A stretch of 14,970 nucleotides of DNA from Pyrinomonadaceae bacterium (GTDB lineage: Bacteria > Acidobacteriota > Blastocatellia > Pyrinomonadales > Pyrinomonadaceae), in the NCBI GenBank assembly GCA_014379075.1, contig JACMMN010000269.1:1-14970 (forward strand), read 5' to 3'. A program made the translations under genes and the position numbers. Of this stretch, positions 1 through 6,325 are shown piece after piece (position 1 is the first letter of the stretch; each line of letters begins with the position of its first letter). The notes beneath the pieces were generated by a model that was given only the letters and a program-made list of their open reading frames with translations, had not been told where the DNA came from and made no database searches.

Positions 1-62
1 AATGCCGCAAGTGTGATGAAGAGAAGCCGCCCGATTTTAACATTCCGGATATTAGATCATGA
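1..62 (+). CDS. C-terminal end of an unidentified upstream gene (partial)
   Basis: The frame starting at base 3 is open from the window edge to a TGA at 60-62 and reads CRKCDEEKPPDFNIPDIRS. Its stop overlaps the ATG of the transporter gene as ATGA, the same arrangement seen at the next two junctions of this operon, which is the main reason to believe it is real. The tail carries a CxxC pair (not CxxCH, so not a c-type heme site) and an acidic, proline-rich end. It could be the end of an iron-sulfur or zinc-binding subunit, perhaps of a molybdoenzyme given the neighbours, but nineteen residues cannot identify a family. Confidence 0.55.
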   Translation, partial: CRKCDEEKPPDFNIPDIRS

Positions 63-1243
63 CCGAAAAATACAGGCCCGGCGCACCACGCGCGCTATTT
101 CTTTCGACAACCGCATTCGCGGTGTCATTTGCCGTTTGGGGGCTGCTCGCCGCACTTGCCCCGACGTTTACACAGCTTTATAACCTTTCGGCAACGGAAA
201 AAAGTTTGATGATCGCCGTGCCGGTCCTGCTCGGTTCGGTCGGCAGATTATTTTCCGGCATTCTTGCCGACAAATATGGCGGCCGCAACGTTTTTGCGGC
301 TCTGCTGGTATTTTCGGCAGTTCCCGCCATTGCTATCGGATTTTCAACCAGCTTTACACAGTTGATCGTTTTCGGATTATTTCTCGGTATTGCCGGAACG
401 ACCTTTCCGGTCGGCGTGGGATTTACATCGCGATGGTTTCCTCCGGAAAAGCAGGGGACCGCGCTCGGCGTTTACGGGATGGGCAATATCGGGCAATCTA
501 TTGCGGTATTTTTTGCTCCCGTGCTTGCACTCCAGCTCGGCGATTGGCGGACCGTTTTCTTTATATTTGCGGCTGCAACGTTTGTTTGGGGCATCGTCTT
601 TTTTGCTCTTGCCGATAATGACACGACCACGGCGCGGCCGAAATCGCTTGGGGAAAGCCTCGCCGTATTAAAGCGTTCAAAAATTGCCTGGGTACTATCC
701 CTATTTTATTTTCTGACGTTCGGTGGATTCGTTGCACTTGCATTGTATATGCCGACATTCCTGCGTGAGATCTTTGCTCTGACGCCGACGGATGCGGGAG
801 CGCGCACGGCCGGATTTGTAGTACTCGCCACGCTTATGCGTCCGATTGGCGGTATTCTCGCGGATAAGATCGGCGGTGCGAAAGTGCTTATTTTCGTGTT
901 CGCGGCGATTGCCATTTTGGCGCCCTTCCTGAGTTTCACGACCATCGGATTATTTACTGTCGGTGCTCTCGGATGTGCGGCTGCACTCGGTCTTGGGAAT
1001 GGAGCCGTTTTTAAGCTTGTACCACAGTATTTTGCGAAAGAAACGGGAACGGTTACTGGCCTCGTTGGAGCATTCGGCGGGCTTGGCGGCTTTTTCCCGC
1101 CGATCGAACTCGGCTTGGTGAAGGACGCGACCGGCAGCTATACGATCGGTTTCGTGCTCCTCTCGCTTTTTGCAGTCGGATGCCTGGCCGTGAATTATTT
1201 TACCTTTATTCGCGGCGGATCGAGCGTCGCCGAAACTGCATGA
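59..1243 (+). CDS. Nitrate/nitrite porter, MFS NNP family (NarK/NasA-like)
   Basis: This 394-residue protein has about twelve hydrophobic segments and belongs to the major facilitator superfamily; it should move nitrate and/or nitrite across the inner membrane. The MFS loop motif GILADKYGGR lies at residues 67-76. NNP-family signatures are clear: FPVGVGFTSRWFP around 116-128, GNGAVFKLVPQYF near the tenth to eleventh helix, and GAFGGLGGFFPP shortly after. Arg63 (GRLFSG) and Arg261 (RPIGGILAD) sit where the family has its two substrate-binding arginines in helices 2 and 8; this equivalence is my alignment by eye. The start codon overlaps the stop of the preceding frame and no strong Shine-Dalgarno is visible, so translation is probably coupled. 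Uptake versus nitrate/nitrite exchange cannot be decided from sequence alone. Confidence 0.93.
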   Translation: MTEKYRPGAPRALFLSTTAFAVSFAVWGLLAALAPTFTQLYNLSATEKSLMIAVPVLLGSVGRLFSGILADKYGGRNVFAALLVFSAVPAIAIGFSTSFTQLIVFGLFLGIAGTTFPVGVGFTSRWFPPEKQGTALGVYGMGNIGQSIAVFFAPVLALQLGDWRTVFFIFAAATFVWGIVFFALADNDTTTARPKSLGESLAVLKRSKIAWVLSLFYFLTFGGFVALALYMPTFLREIFALTPTDAGARTAGFVVLATLMRPIGGILADKIGGAKVLIFVFAAIAILAPFLSFTTIGLFTVGALGCAAALGLGNGAVFKLVPQYFAKETGTVTGLVGAFGGLGGFFPPIELGLVKDATGSYTIGFVLLSLFAVGCLAVNYFTFIRGGSSVAETA

Positions 1244-1794
1244 GTGTTTCAACTAAAGATCTGCTTTCGGCCGATCATGCGGACGCAGATCGTTTGCTGA
1301 ATGAAGTTTTTGCGGCTTTAAAGAAAGCTGACTGCCGAGATGCATTTGAACTTCTTGACCTATTTTGGGCGCGTCTCGCGATGCATATCCGAGCGGAGCA
1401 TCTGCATTTGTTTCCGGCAATGCTCGGTTCAGTCGATAGTGGGTTGATCAAAAATGACGGGCCGTCATCTAAATCTGTTGCGGACGTAATTACTCAACTG
1501 CATTTGGACCATGATTATTTCATGACCGAATTGGCTGGTGTGATAAAACAGATGCGCGCTCTGATGGCGAATAACGAATCCAATGCATCGCCAGTTCTGG
1601 CGGATATTACCATGACGCTCGAAAGCATTCGGGCCCGCCTAAAATCTCATGATGAACTGGAAGAAGCGGAGATTTACGCTTTGGCCGACCTGATTCACTC
1701 GCCCGCCGAAGTGCTGAGCTTAAATTCTCGAATCAGAAAAGAGATTGAAAATCTTCCGCCGCGTTTCGTCAATCGCACATACGCCGGCATATGA
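1240..1794 (+). CDS. Hemerythrin-like HHE cation-binding protein
   Basis: This 184-residue soluble protein has no signal peptide and is predicted to form a four-helix bundle with a non-heme diiron centre. Candidate ligands are spaced as in hemerythrin HHE domains: His13 (ADHADAD), His49 and Glu53 (HIRAEH), His88/His91 (HLDHD), and His137 with Glu141 (HDELEEAE). Known relatives bind O2 or NO, or repair and protect iron centres; the exact role here is inferred. An in-frame start exists 60 bases upstream inside the transporter gene, but the ATG at 1240 overlaps the transporter TGA as ATGA and starts just before the conserved first helix, so I prefer it. Placement between a nitrate porter and a MobA gene suggests a part in nitrogen-oxide sensing or defence, or O2 protection of a molybdoenzyme. 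Confidence 0.85.
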   Translation: MSVSTKDLLSADHADADRLLNEVFAALKKADCRDAFELLDLFWARLAMHIRAEHLHLFPAMLGSVDSGLIKNDGPSSKSVADVITQLHLDHDYFMTELAGVIKQMRALMANNESNASPVLADITMTLESIRARLKSHDELEEAEIYALADLIHSPAEVLSLNSRIRKEIENLPPRFVNRTYAGI

Positions 1795-2423
1795 GTATCA
1801 AAATCAATAATCCCGCCGGTTTTGTTTTGATCGGCGGCGCTAGTTCGCGAATGGGCAGCGACAAAGCACAAATGTCCATCGGCGGGCGACAACTATTCGA
1901 ACGCTCCGCGGCCGCATTAAATAGTATTTGCCGGGGCAGCGTCACGCTGGTTGGTGAAGCTGACTATGCTCATAGCTTTCAAATTATTCCCGACATAAAC
2001 ATTGATCCGACGACTCATTCACGAGCATCAATTTACGGCCTTTATACGGCGCTGGCATTTGCGAAAACACCCTGGATCGCCGTCCTGGCCTGCGATCTGC
2101 CATTTGTGACCGGAGATTTGATGACAAGACTTGCTGTGTATTGCTCGAATGAGTTTGACGCGGTTATACCGATTCAGCCGGATGCCAAACCTCAGCCTCT
2201 ATGCGCATTTTACAGGCGTGAAGGATGTCTGCAAGTTGTCGAGGCAATGGTCGGAAACGACGAGTTGAAAATTCAAAACTTTCTATCCAGAATAAACACG
2301 AGGTTTGTGGAATTCGACGAGATAGCGGACCTTGACGGTTCGGCCAATTTTTTCCTGAACGTGAATAAACCGGAAGATTATCAAGCCGCCGCTGAAATTG
2401 CGGCTGTCGATGCCTATCAATAA
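1791..2423 (+). CDS. mobA: Molybdenum cofactor guanylyltransferase (MobA-like)
   Basis: This 210-residue nucleotidyltransferase has the NTP-binding signature LIGGASSRMGSDKA at residues 13-26, with Arg20 and Lys25 at the positions that bind the nucleotide. ACDLPF at 100-105 supplies the metal-binding Asp102, and NVNKPEDY near the C-terminus is typical of MobA. The family transfers GMP from GTP to Mo-molybdopterin, giving the guanine dinucleotide cofactor used by DMSO reductase-family enzymes such as nitrate reductases. Length and motif order match single-domain MobA; a MocA-type CMP transferase is less likely. Its ATG overlaps the hemerythrin TGA by four bases. Position in a nitrate porter operon supports cofactor supply to a nitrate reductase encoded outside the window. 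Confidence 0.85.
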   Translation: MSIKINNPAGFVLIGGASSRMGSDKAQMSIGGRQLFERSAAALNSICRGSVTLVGEADYAHSFQIIPDINIDPTTHSRASIYGLYTALAFAKTPWIAVLACDLPFVTGDLMTRLAVYCSNEFDAVIPIQPDAKPQPLCAFYRREGCLQVVEAMVGNDELKIQNFLSRINTRFVEFDEIADLDGSANFFLNVNKPEDYQAAAEIAAVDAYQ

Positions 2424-2428
2424 AGTTA

Positions 2429-3130
2429 ATGCCCGAGGACAAGATAACAATTTTTAAGCAAACAGAGCTATTTCGGGATCTGGACGAAGTGGTTCTGGAA
2501 GTTTTGGCGAAGCATTCGATCGTGAAACACCTGCAGCGCAACGAAATTTTGTTTTTGGCAGGTGAACCCGCAAACGGGTTATATCTGATCGCGTCTGGGT
2601 CGGTGCGGGCCTTCCGTACTAGCGCTGACGGACGCGAGCAGGTTATTCATTTAGAAAAAGCTGTCACGACCATCGCCGAGGTCCCGGTTTTTGATAATGG
2701 AAATTACCCTTCAACCGCGGCAGCGGAGGAGGAAACGACGCTATACTTTCTCAGTAAACAGGATGTGATCAAAACGGCGATTGAGCATCCGCAACTGGCT
2801 CTCGCCGCAGCCAGATTGATCGCTTCACGCCTTCGCCGATGCGCGGAACTCGTTGAAACGCTTTCGCTTCGTGAAGTTGGCCAAAGACTTGCCCGCCTGT
2901 TGCTTGAAGAAGCTCGGAATAATGGCACTAAAGCCGAACGCGGCACAAAAATTGAACTGCGCCTTACTCACGATCAGCTTGCCGCAAGGATTGGCACGGT
3001 CCGTGAAGTGGTAACACGCGCGCTGATCCGACTCCAGGAAAAGGGATTGATCGTGCACAAAGGAAAGGACATTCTAATAACCGACATAAAACTCATCGCG
3101 GCATACGCCGAAGCGGAAAACACCGACTAA
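2429..3130 (+). CDS. Crp/Fnr-family transcriptional regulator
   Basis: This 233-residue regulator has an N-terminal cyclic-nucleotide-binding-type beta-roll (about residues 15-120), a dimerisation helix (about 122-150) and a C-terminal winged helix-turn-helix (about 150-222). The recognition helix reads TVREVVTRALIRLQ, with Arg192, Glu193 and Arg197 in the R-E-x-x-x-R pattern of CRP rather than the E-x-x-S-R pattern of FNR. The only cysteine is Cys138, so the four-cysteine Fe-S cluster of FNR cannot form. The beta-roll loop (YPSTAAAEEE) does not show an obvious cAMP-binding Arg-Ser/Thr signature, so the ligand is unknown; heme/NO sensing as in DNR-type proteins is possible. It starts five bases after mobA and is the last gene of the operon, suggesting it controls the same nitrogen-oxide functions. 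Confidence 0.9.
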   Translation: MPEDKITIFKQTELFRDLDEVVLEVLAKHSIVKHLQRNEILFLAGEPANGLYLIASGSVRAFRTSADGREQVIHLEKAVTTIAEVPVFDNGNYPSTAAAEEETTLYFLSKQDVIKTAIEHPQLALAAARLIASRLRRCAELVETLSLREVGQRLARLLLEEARNNGTKAERGTKIELRLTHDQLAARIGTVREVVTRALIRLQEKGLIVHKGKDILITDIKLIAAYAEAENTD

Positions 3131-3390
3131 TCACTTGAGAGGTTGGAGTTTGTTACAAAAGGTCGAGACTCATGAATTTCTATGGACATTTATATAAGAT
3201 CGTCGTGAGCTGAAAAAAAGGCTGTGACTTTTGGGGGAATCTTTGAGGAGCACTGCATATTTCCCAATGGTACCTGTTAGATGCGACTTGCAGAAAAGTC
3301 AATAAATATGAATGTAGATGAAGTTTGATAACTGCTGAAAGGGCCTTTGGGACTTTGCAGACTTCTAATCCACCGCCGGATTTAAAGGAG
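3131..3390. other. Intergenic spacer with no recognised gene
   Basis: Between the regulator stop and the hairpin, both strands contain only very short frames (13-14 codons at most on the plus strand, with no ribosome binding site worth noting). The base composition is more AT-rich than the flanking genes. I see no convincing rho-independent terminator directly after the regulator; around 3342-3370 an imperfect CTGC/GCAG inverted repeat exists but has no T tract. Converging transcription from the operon and from the tRNA meets here. Confidence 0.6.
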
Positions 3391-3423
3391 AAATGAGAAA
3401 TGAGATAGTCTCATTTCTCATTT
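3391..3423. repeat. Perfect 15-bp inverted repeat (hairpin) built of 7-nt units
   Basis: The left arm (3391-3405) is AAATGAG twice plus A; a three-base TAG loop follows; the right arm (3409-3423) is the exact reverse complement. On the minus strand it begins seven bases after the encoded CCA of tRNA-Gly, so it may end the tRNA transcript. It is not a textbook rho-independent terminator, because the stem is AT-rich and the T run after it is weak on either strand. It could instead be a dispersed intergenic repeat. Confidence 0.85.
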
Positions 3424-3429
3424 GAAAAA

Positions 3430-3504
3430 TGGAGCGGGAAACGAGATTCGAACTCGCGACTTCGACCTTGGCAAGGTCGCGCTCTACCACTGAGCTATTC
3501 CCGC
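3430..3504 (-). tRNA. tRNA-Gly, anticodon GCC, CCA encoded
   Basis: On the minus strand the 75-nt sequence folds as a complete cloverleaf. It has an acceptor stem GCGGGAA/TTCCCGC, a D stem GCTC/GAGC with loop AGTGGTA, an anticodon stem CGACC/GGTCG with loop TTGCCAA (anticodon GCC, glycine), a five-base variable loop, and a T arm GCGAG/CTCGT with loop TTCGAAT. The discriminator base is T, followed by an encoded CCA. It is a single tRNA gene with its own promoter at 3518-3545 and a hairpin just downstream. Confidence 0.98.
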
Positions 3505-3517
3505 GTTGCAAATTGTA

Positions 3518-3545
3518 ATTCTACAATCTGAAGCGGATTTGTCAA
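3518..3545 (-). promoter_or_regulatory. Sigma70-type promoter of tRNA-Gly
   Basis: On the minus strand a perfect -35 hexamer TTGACA (3540-3545) is followed by a 16-bp spacer and a TAGAAT -10 hexamer (3518-3523, five of six matches to consensus). Transcription would begin near 3511, a few bases before the mature tRNA 5' end at 3504. The promoter fits between the stop codon of the binding-protein gene (3560) and the tRNA. Confidence 0.75.
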
Positions 3546-3559
3546 GTAGTCCTTGCCTG

Positions 3560-5107
3560 CTAATTGCTTACCGTAATGTCTTTTATGAAGCTCCAATCGC
3601 CGCTGGGGCTGATCTTTATATTCCCGATACGCTTGTTAGCGACCACCATATTCGCAGGGTACCAGAGCGGAAGTAGAGGAAGGTCGTCACTCACGATATC
3701 CCACGCCCTTTTATATAGTACTTTCGCCTTGTCACGGTCAGTAGCATTAACGGCTTCGTCGATGATCTTGTCAACATCGGGGTTGCTGTACCTGGCCCTA
3801 TTGCAGCAATTGACATTTTCGCCCGGTATCCTGCCGGTTGTAAAGAGGTCCTTGAAAAAGATCGGATCCTGATTCCCACCGATCCATACACCGGTGTTTA
3901 GTTGAAACTGTCCTTGAGCCAATTGCTGTCGGAGCGTTCCGGGATCGACAGTTTCGATTTGGACATTTAGTCCGGCGTCATTCAGCGAACTTTGGATTGC
4001 TTGGGCGTACTGATTAAATGCTGCGTTTCCGGTCGAATATTTAAACTTTATCGGCTCGTTTTTGTATCCGGCTTCTTTGAGCAATTGCCGGGCTTTTTCA
4101 GGATCGAATGTGTATTGTGTTCCGGGCGAATAGGCCCATGAATTGGCGGGCAAAACCGAACTAGCGATCTTTGCCTGGCCGAACAAAAGCTCTTTAATTA
4201 TCTTTTCGCGGTCGATCGCGTAACCGATAGCCTGCCGCACTTTTACATTGCTGAGCGGCGGCGACTGCGTGTTGAGGCCGACATATTGGATATTTGAGCC
4301 GTCGAATTGTTCGACCTTTAGATTTGCAAGTGCCCCGAGCGATTTCAGGGAATCGGGCGGAAGATTAGACGGCACCGGGGCGATATCGACGCCGCCGGTT
4401 TGAAGTTCAGCCTGCAAAGCACTTGCGTCGGTTACGGTTTTTACGCGAATCCTTGAAGCCTTCGGGGCTCCTTCCCAATAATCGCCGTGTGCAGCAAATT
4501 CAACGATGTTTTGCGACGGATCGAAACTGATGAATTTAAATGGTCCGGAGCCGACGGGTTGGGTCTTTTGCTGATCGGCGGTGCCTTCGGGGATTATCGG
4601 AATTGCAACAAGATTGGACAGGAGCTGATTTCTCAAAGCCGGACGCCCGACGGTAAAAACGACCGTTTTCGCGTCAGGAGTTTGCATGGAAACTATATGA
4701 GCGACTCGTTTTGTATCCACCGTGTCGAAAAACGCGCCGGATTTATAACCGTTGCTTTTGAAAAGTTCGTCGAATGTGTATTTTACATCGGCCGACGTAA
4801 AATCCTTACCGTTGTGAAATTTTACATTGTCGCGAAGTGTGAAAGTTAACGTCATTCCGTCTTCCGATGTCTTTATGTCCGAAGCCAACTCACCGACATA
4901 ATCGAAATTTGCGTCTTTTTTCACAAGCGAATTGAACATCAAATTGCGGACGCGTTCGGCCGCGGAATCCGAAGCTGTCGTCGTTAACGTATCAAGCGTT
5001 GAAAAGCTTTCAGGCAGGGCAATTGTCACGAACTCAGTATTTGCCCGTCTGCAGGACATGGAAAAAAGAAGCAAGAGACTAATAAATAACGAAAAAACTT
5101 TATGCAA
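3560..5107 (-). CDS. ABC transporter substrate-binding lipoprotein, family 5 (peptide/nickel type)
   Basis: This 515-residue protein belongs to the family 5 extracellular solute-binding proteins (OppA/DppA group), which deliver peptides or similar solutes to an ABC importer. A hydrophobic signal segment at residues 4-18 ends in MSC with Cys19 as the likely lipid-modified residue; the lipobox is imperfect (Ser at -3). The family signature region NVKFHNGKDFTSADVKYTF spans 94-112, and the C-terminal DLPLLPLWYP segment is also typical. The start is TTG at 5105-5107, ten bases after GGAGG; no ATG precedes the signal peptide. It lies 21 bp after the nagZ stop on the same strand, suggesting cotranscription. 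No permease or ATPase gene is nearby, so it must work with components encoded elsewhere. The substrate cannot be called. Confidence 0.9.
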   Translation of the reverse strand: MHKVFSLFISLLLLFSMSCRRANTEFVTIALPESFSTLDTLTTTASDSAAERVRNLMFNSLVKKDANFDYVGELASDIKTSEDGMTLTFTLRDNVKFHNGKDFTSADVKYTFDELFKSNGYKSGAFFDTVDTKRVAHIVSMQTPDAKTVVFTVGRPALRNQLLSNLVAIPIIPEGTADQQKTQPVGSGPFKFISFDPSQNIVEFAAHGDYWEGAPKASRIRVKTVTDASALQAELQTGGVDIAPVPSNLPPDSLKSLGALANLKVEQFDGSNIQYVGLNTQSPPLSNVKVRQAIGYAIDREKIIKELLFGQAKIASSVLPANSWAYSPGTQYTFDPEKARQLLKEAGYKNEPIKFKYSTGNAAFNQYAQAIQSSLNDAGLNVQIETVDPGTLRQQLAQGQFQLNTGVWIGGNQDPIFFKDLFTTGRIPGENVNCCNRARYSNPDVDKIIDEAVNATDRDKAKVLYKRAWDIVSDDLPLLPLWYPANMVVANKRIGNIKISPSGDWSFIKDITVSN

Positions 5108-5117
5108 AATGATATAT

Positions 5118-5122
5118 CCTCC
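5118..5122 (-). promoter_or_regulatory. Ribosome binding site GGAGG that fixes a TTG start
   Basis: On the minus strand GGAGG lies ten bases before TTG at 5107-5105. The spacing is slightly long, but no ATG or GTG in this frame sits closer, and the reading frame immediately encodes a signal peptide, so TTG is the best start for the binding protein. The site lies between this gene and the nagZ stop codon. Confidence 0.7.
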
Positions 5123-5128
5123 GTGATT

Positions 5129-6214
5129 CTAATTTAGGCGATTATTGAGTTCGGCGATAGCGGATGAGAGTGAGTTCAAACGATCTGAATCGAAGGCAGG
5201 CGGCGATTTTAGTTTGGATTTCGCGGTTTCGATTCTCTTAAGTGACTTATCGATAGACGTTTCGGAAATTCTGCCATTCGCGACAGCCGTCGCGATCGCA
5301 GCGTGGCCCTCGTAGATCGAATCGACGCCCGCGCAGATCGACAGCATGTCTTCACCGGCCAGAATAGCCAAAACGCATGCTTCGCCGATGCCGTAATTTT
5401 TCAAGATCGCTCCCATTTCCAAATCGTCCGTCAAAACGAGGCCGTCGTATCCTAATTGCTGTCTTAATAATTTTGTGACGATATTGAAACTAAGGGAAGA
5501 AGGTAAAAGTTTGCCACTTTGATCGATTTCCTGCAAGTCCAGTTTCGGATAGGCGGCGTGGGCGATCATCACGGCGGCGACTTTGTCAGTCTTAAAAAGC
5601 TGTTTATACGGCAAAAGATCCACGCCTTCGAATTCATCGTTTAGGATATTTACATTTGGCAATTCTTCATGTGAATCAACCTCGGAAGCACCGAGGCCGG
5701 GAAAATGTTTCAGACAGCCGAGACAGTCATTTTCCTGTAAGACATTGAGAAAGACGTTTGCGAGTTCCGCGGCCTCTTCCGCTGATTTGCCGAACGCCCT
5801 AGAATGAAGTCCGTTCGAGAAATGCGATCGAGATTCATCGATAACATCCACAACCGGGGCAAAATTCATATTAAATCCGAGAATTCTTATCGATTCGGCA
5901 ATGATGGCGCCAAAATCCCGGGCCTCTTCCGCAGTCTTGATCTTATTTGGGGCTGGCATCGGAACAAGAATCCGGCGGAGTCTGTCGACAAGCCCGCCTT
6001 CCTGATCGAGGCTCAAAAAGGGTTGAATCGGCAAAACTTTAGTGATGGAATCAATCAGGCCGCGAGTCTGCCCGGCGTCGCGGATGTTTCGGGCGAAAAG
6101 GCAGACGCCCCCAGGCCGTATATCCGTCAAAAGCTTTTTCGTCGAGTCGTCCAAATTGGGACCGGGAATACCGATAAAGAAGAGCTGTCCGATTTTTTCT
6201 TCTAGTGCTTTCAT
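5129..6214 (-). CDS. nagZ: Glycoside hydrolase family 3 beta-N-acetylglucosaminidase (NagZ-like)
   Basis: This 361-residue single-domain GH3 TIM-barrel protein has no signal peptide, so it is probably cytosolic. NagZ removes GlcNAc from anhydromuropeptides during peptidoglycan recycling. Visible landmarks are SLDQEGG (68-74), Arg78, Arg139 (HSRAFG), KHFPGLG (169-175), the acid/base loop Asp180-Ser-His182, and LTDDLEMGAI (261-270) with the nucleophile aspartate in the TDD motif. Two usually conserved positions differ: EGGRV is EGGLV (Leu75) and KHFPGHG is KHFPGLG (Leu174). The residues I expect to contact sugar and to catalyse (Asp70, Lys169, His170, Asp180/His182, TDD) are retained, so activity is likely. 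The ATG at 6214 has only a weak GGA upstream. The gene precedes and probably shares a transcript with the binding protein. Confidence 0.88.
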   Translation of the reverse strand: MKALEEKIGQLFFIGIPGPNLDDSTKKLLTDIRPGGVCLFARNIRDAGQTRGLIDSITKVLPIQPFLSLDQEGGLVDRLRRILVPMPAPNKIKTAEEARDFGAIIAESIRILGFNMNFAPVVDVIDESRSHFSNGLHSRAFGKSAEEAAELANVFLNVLQENDCLGCLKHFPGLGASEVDSHEELPNVNILNDEFEGVDLLPYKQLFKTDKVAAVMIAHAAYPKLDLQEIDQSGKLLPSSLSFNIVTKLLRQQLGYDGLVLTDDLEMGAILKNYGIGEACVLAILAGEDMLSICAGVDSIYEGHAAIATAVANGRISETSIDKSLKRIETAKSKLKSPPAFDSDRLNSLSSAIAELNNRLN

Positions 6215-6325
6215 GAGTTCCGAAACTAGGTAAAGGTTATAGTACGGGAAATTTGAACATACATTCTAAAGCGTTCACTTCGTCCACGCCGTGCTTCACA
6301 TCTACGTTCGCAGGCCAGTCGGCTC

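Noticed and set aside
11..27. TGTGA at 12-16 as a binding site for the Crp/Fnr regulator
   Set aside because: There is no matching TCACA half-site at the right distance and it lies in the coding tail of the upstream gene.
1180..1239. Longer in-frame start for the hemerythrin gene
   Set aside because: The extra 20 residues lie inside the porter coding region and are arginine-rich and unlike the HHE fold; the ATG at 1240 has the ATGA overlap used elsewhere in the operon.
3342..3370. Possible terminator after the regulator (CTGC...GCAG with AAAGGGCCTTT)
   Set aside because: Pairing is imperfect, the inner palindrome leaves no workable loop, and no T tract follows.
4487..4849. 120-codon open frame opposite the binding-protein gene
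   Set aside because: Antisense to a coherent family 5 binding protein, with no recognisable motif.
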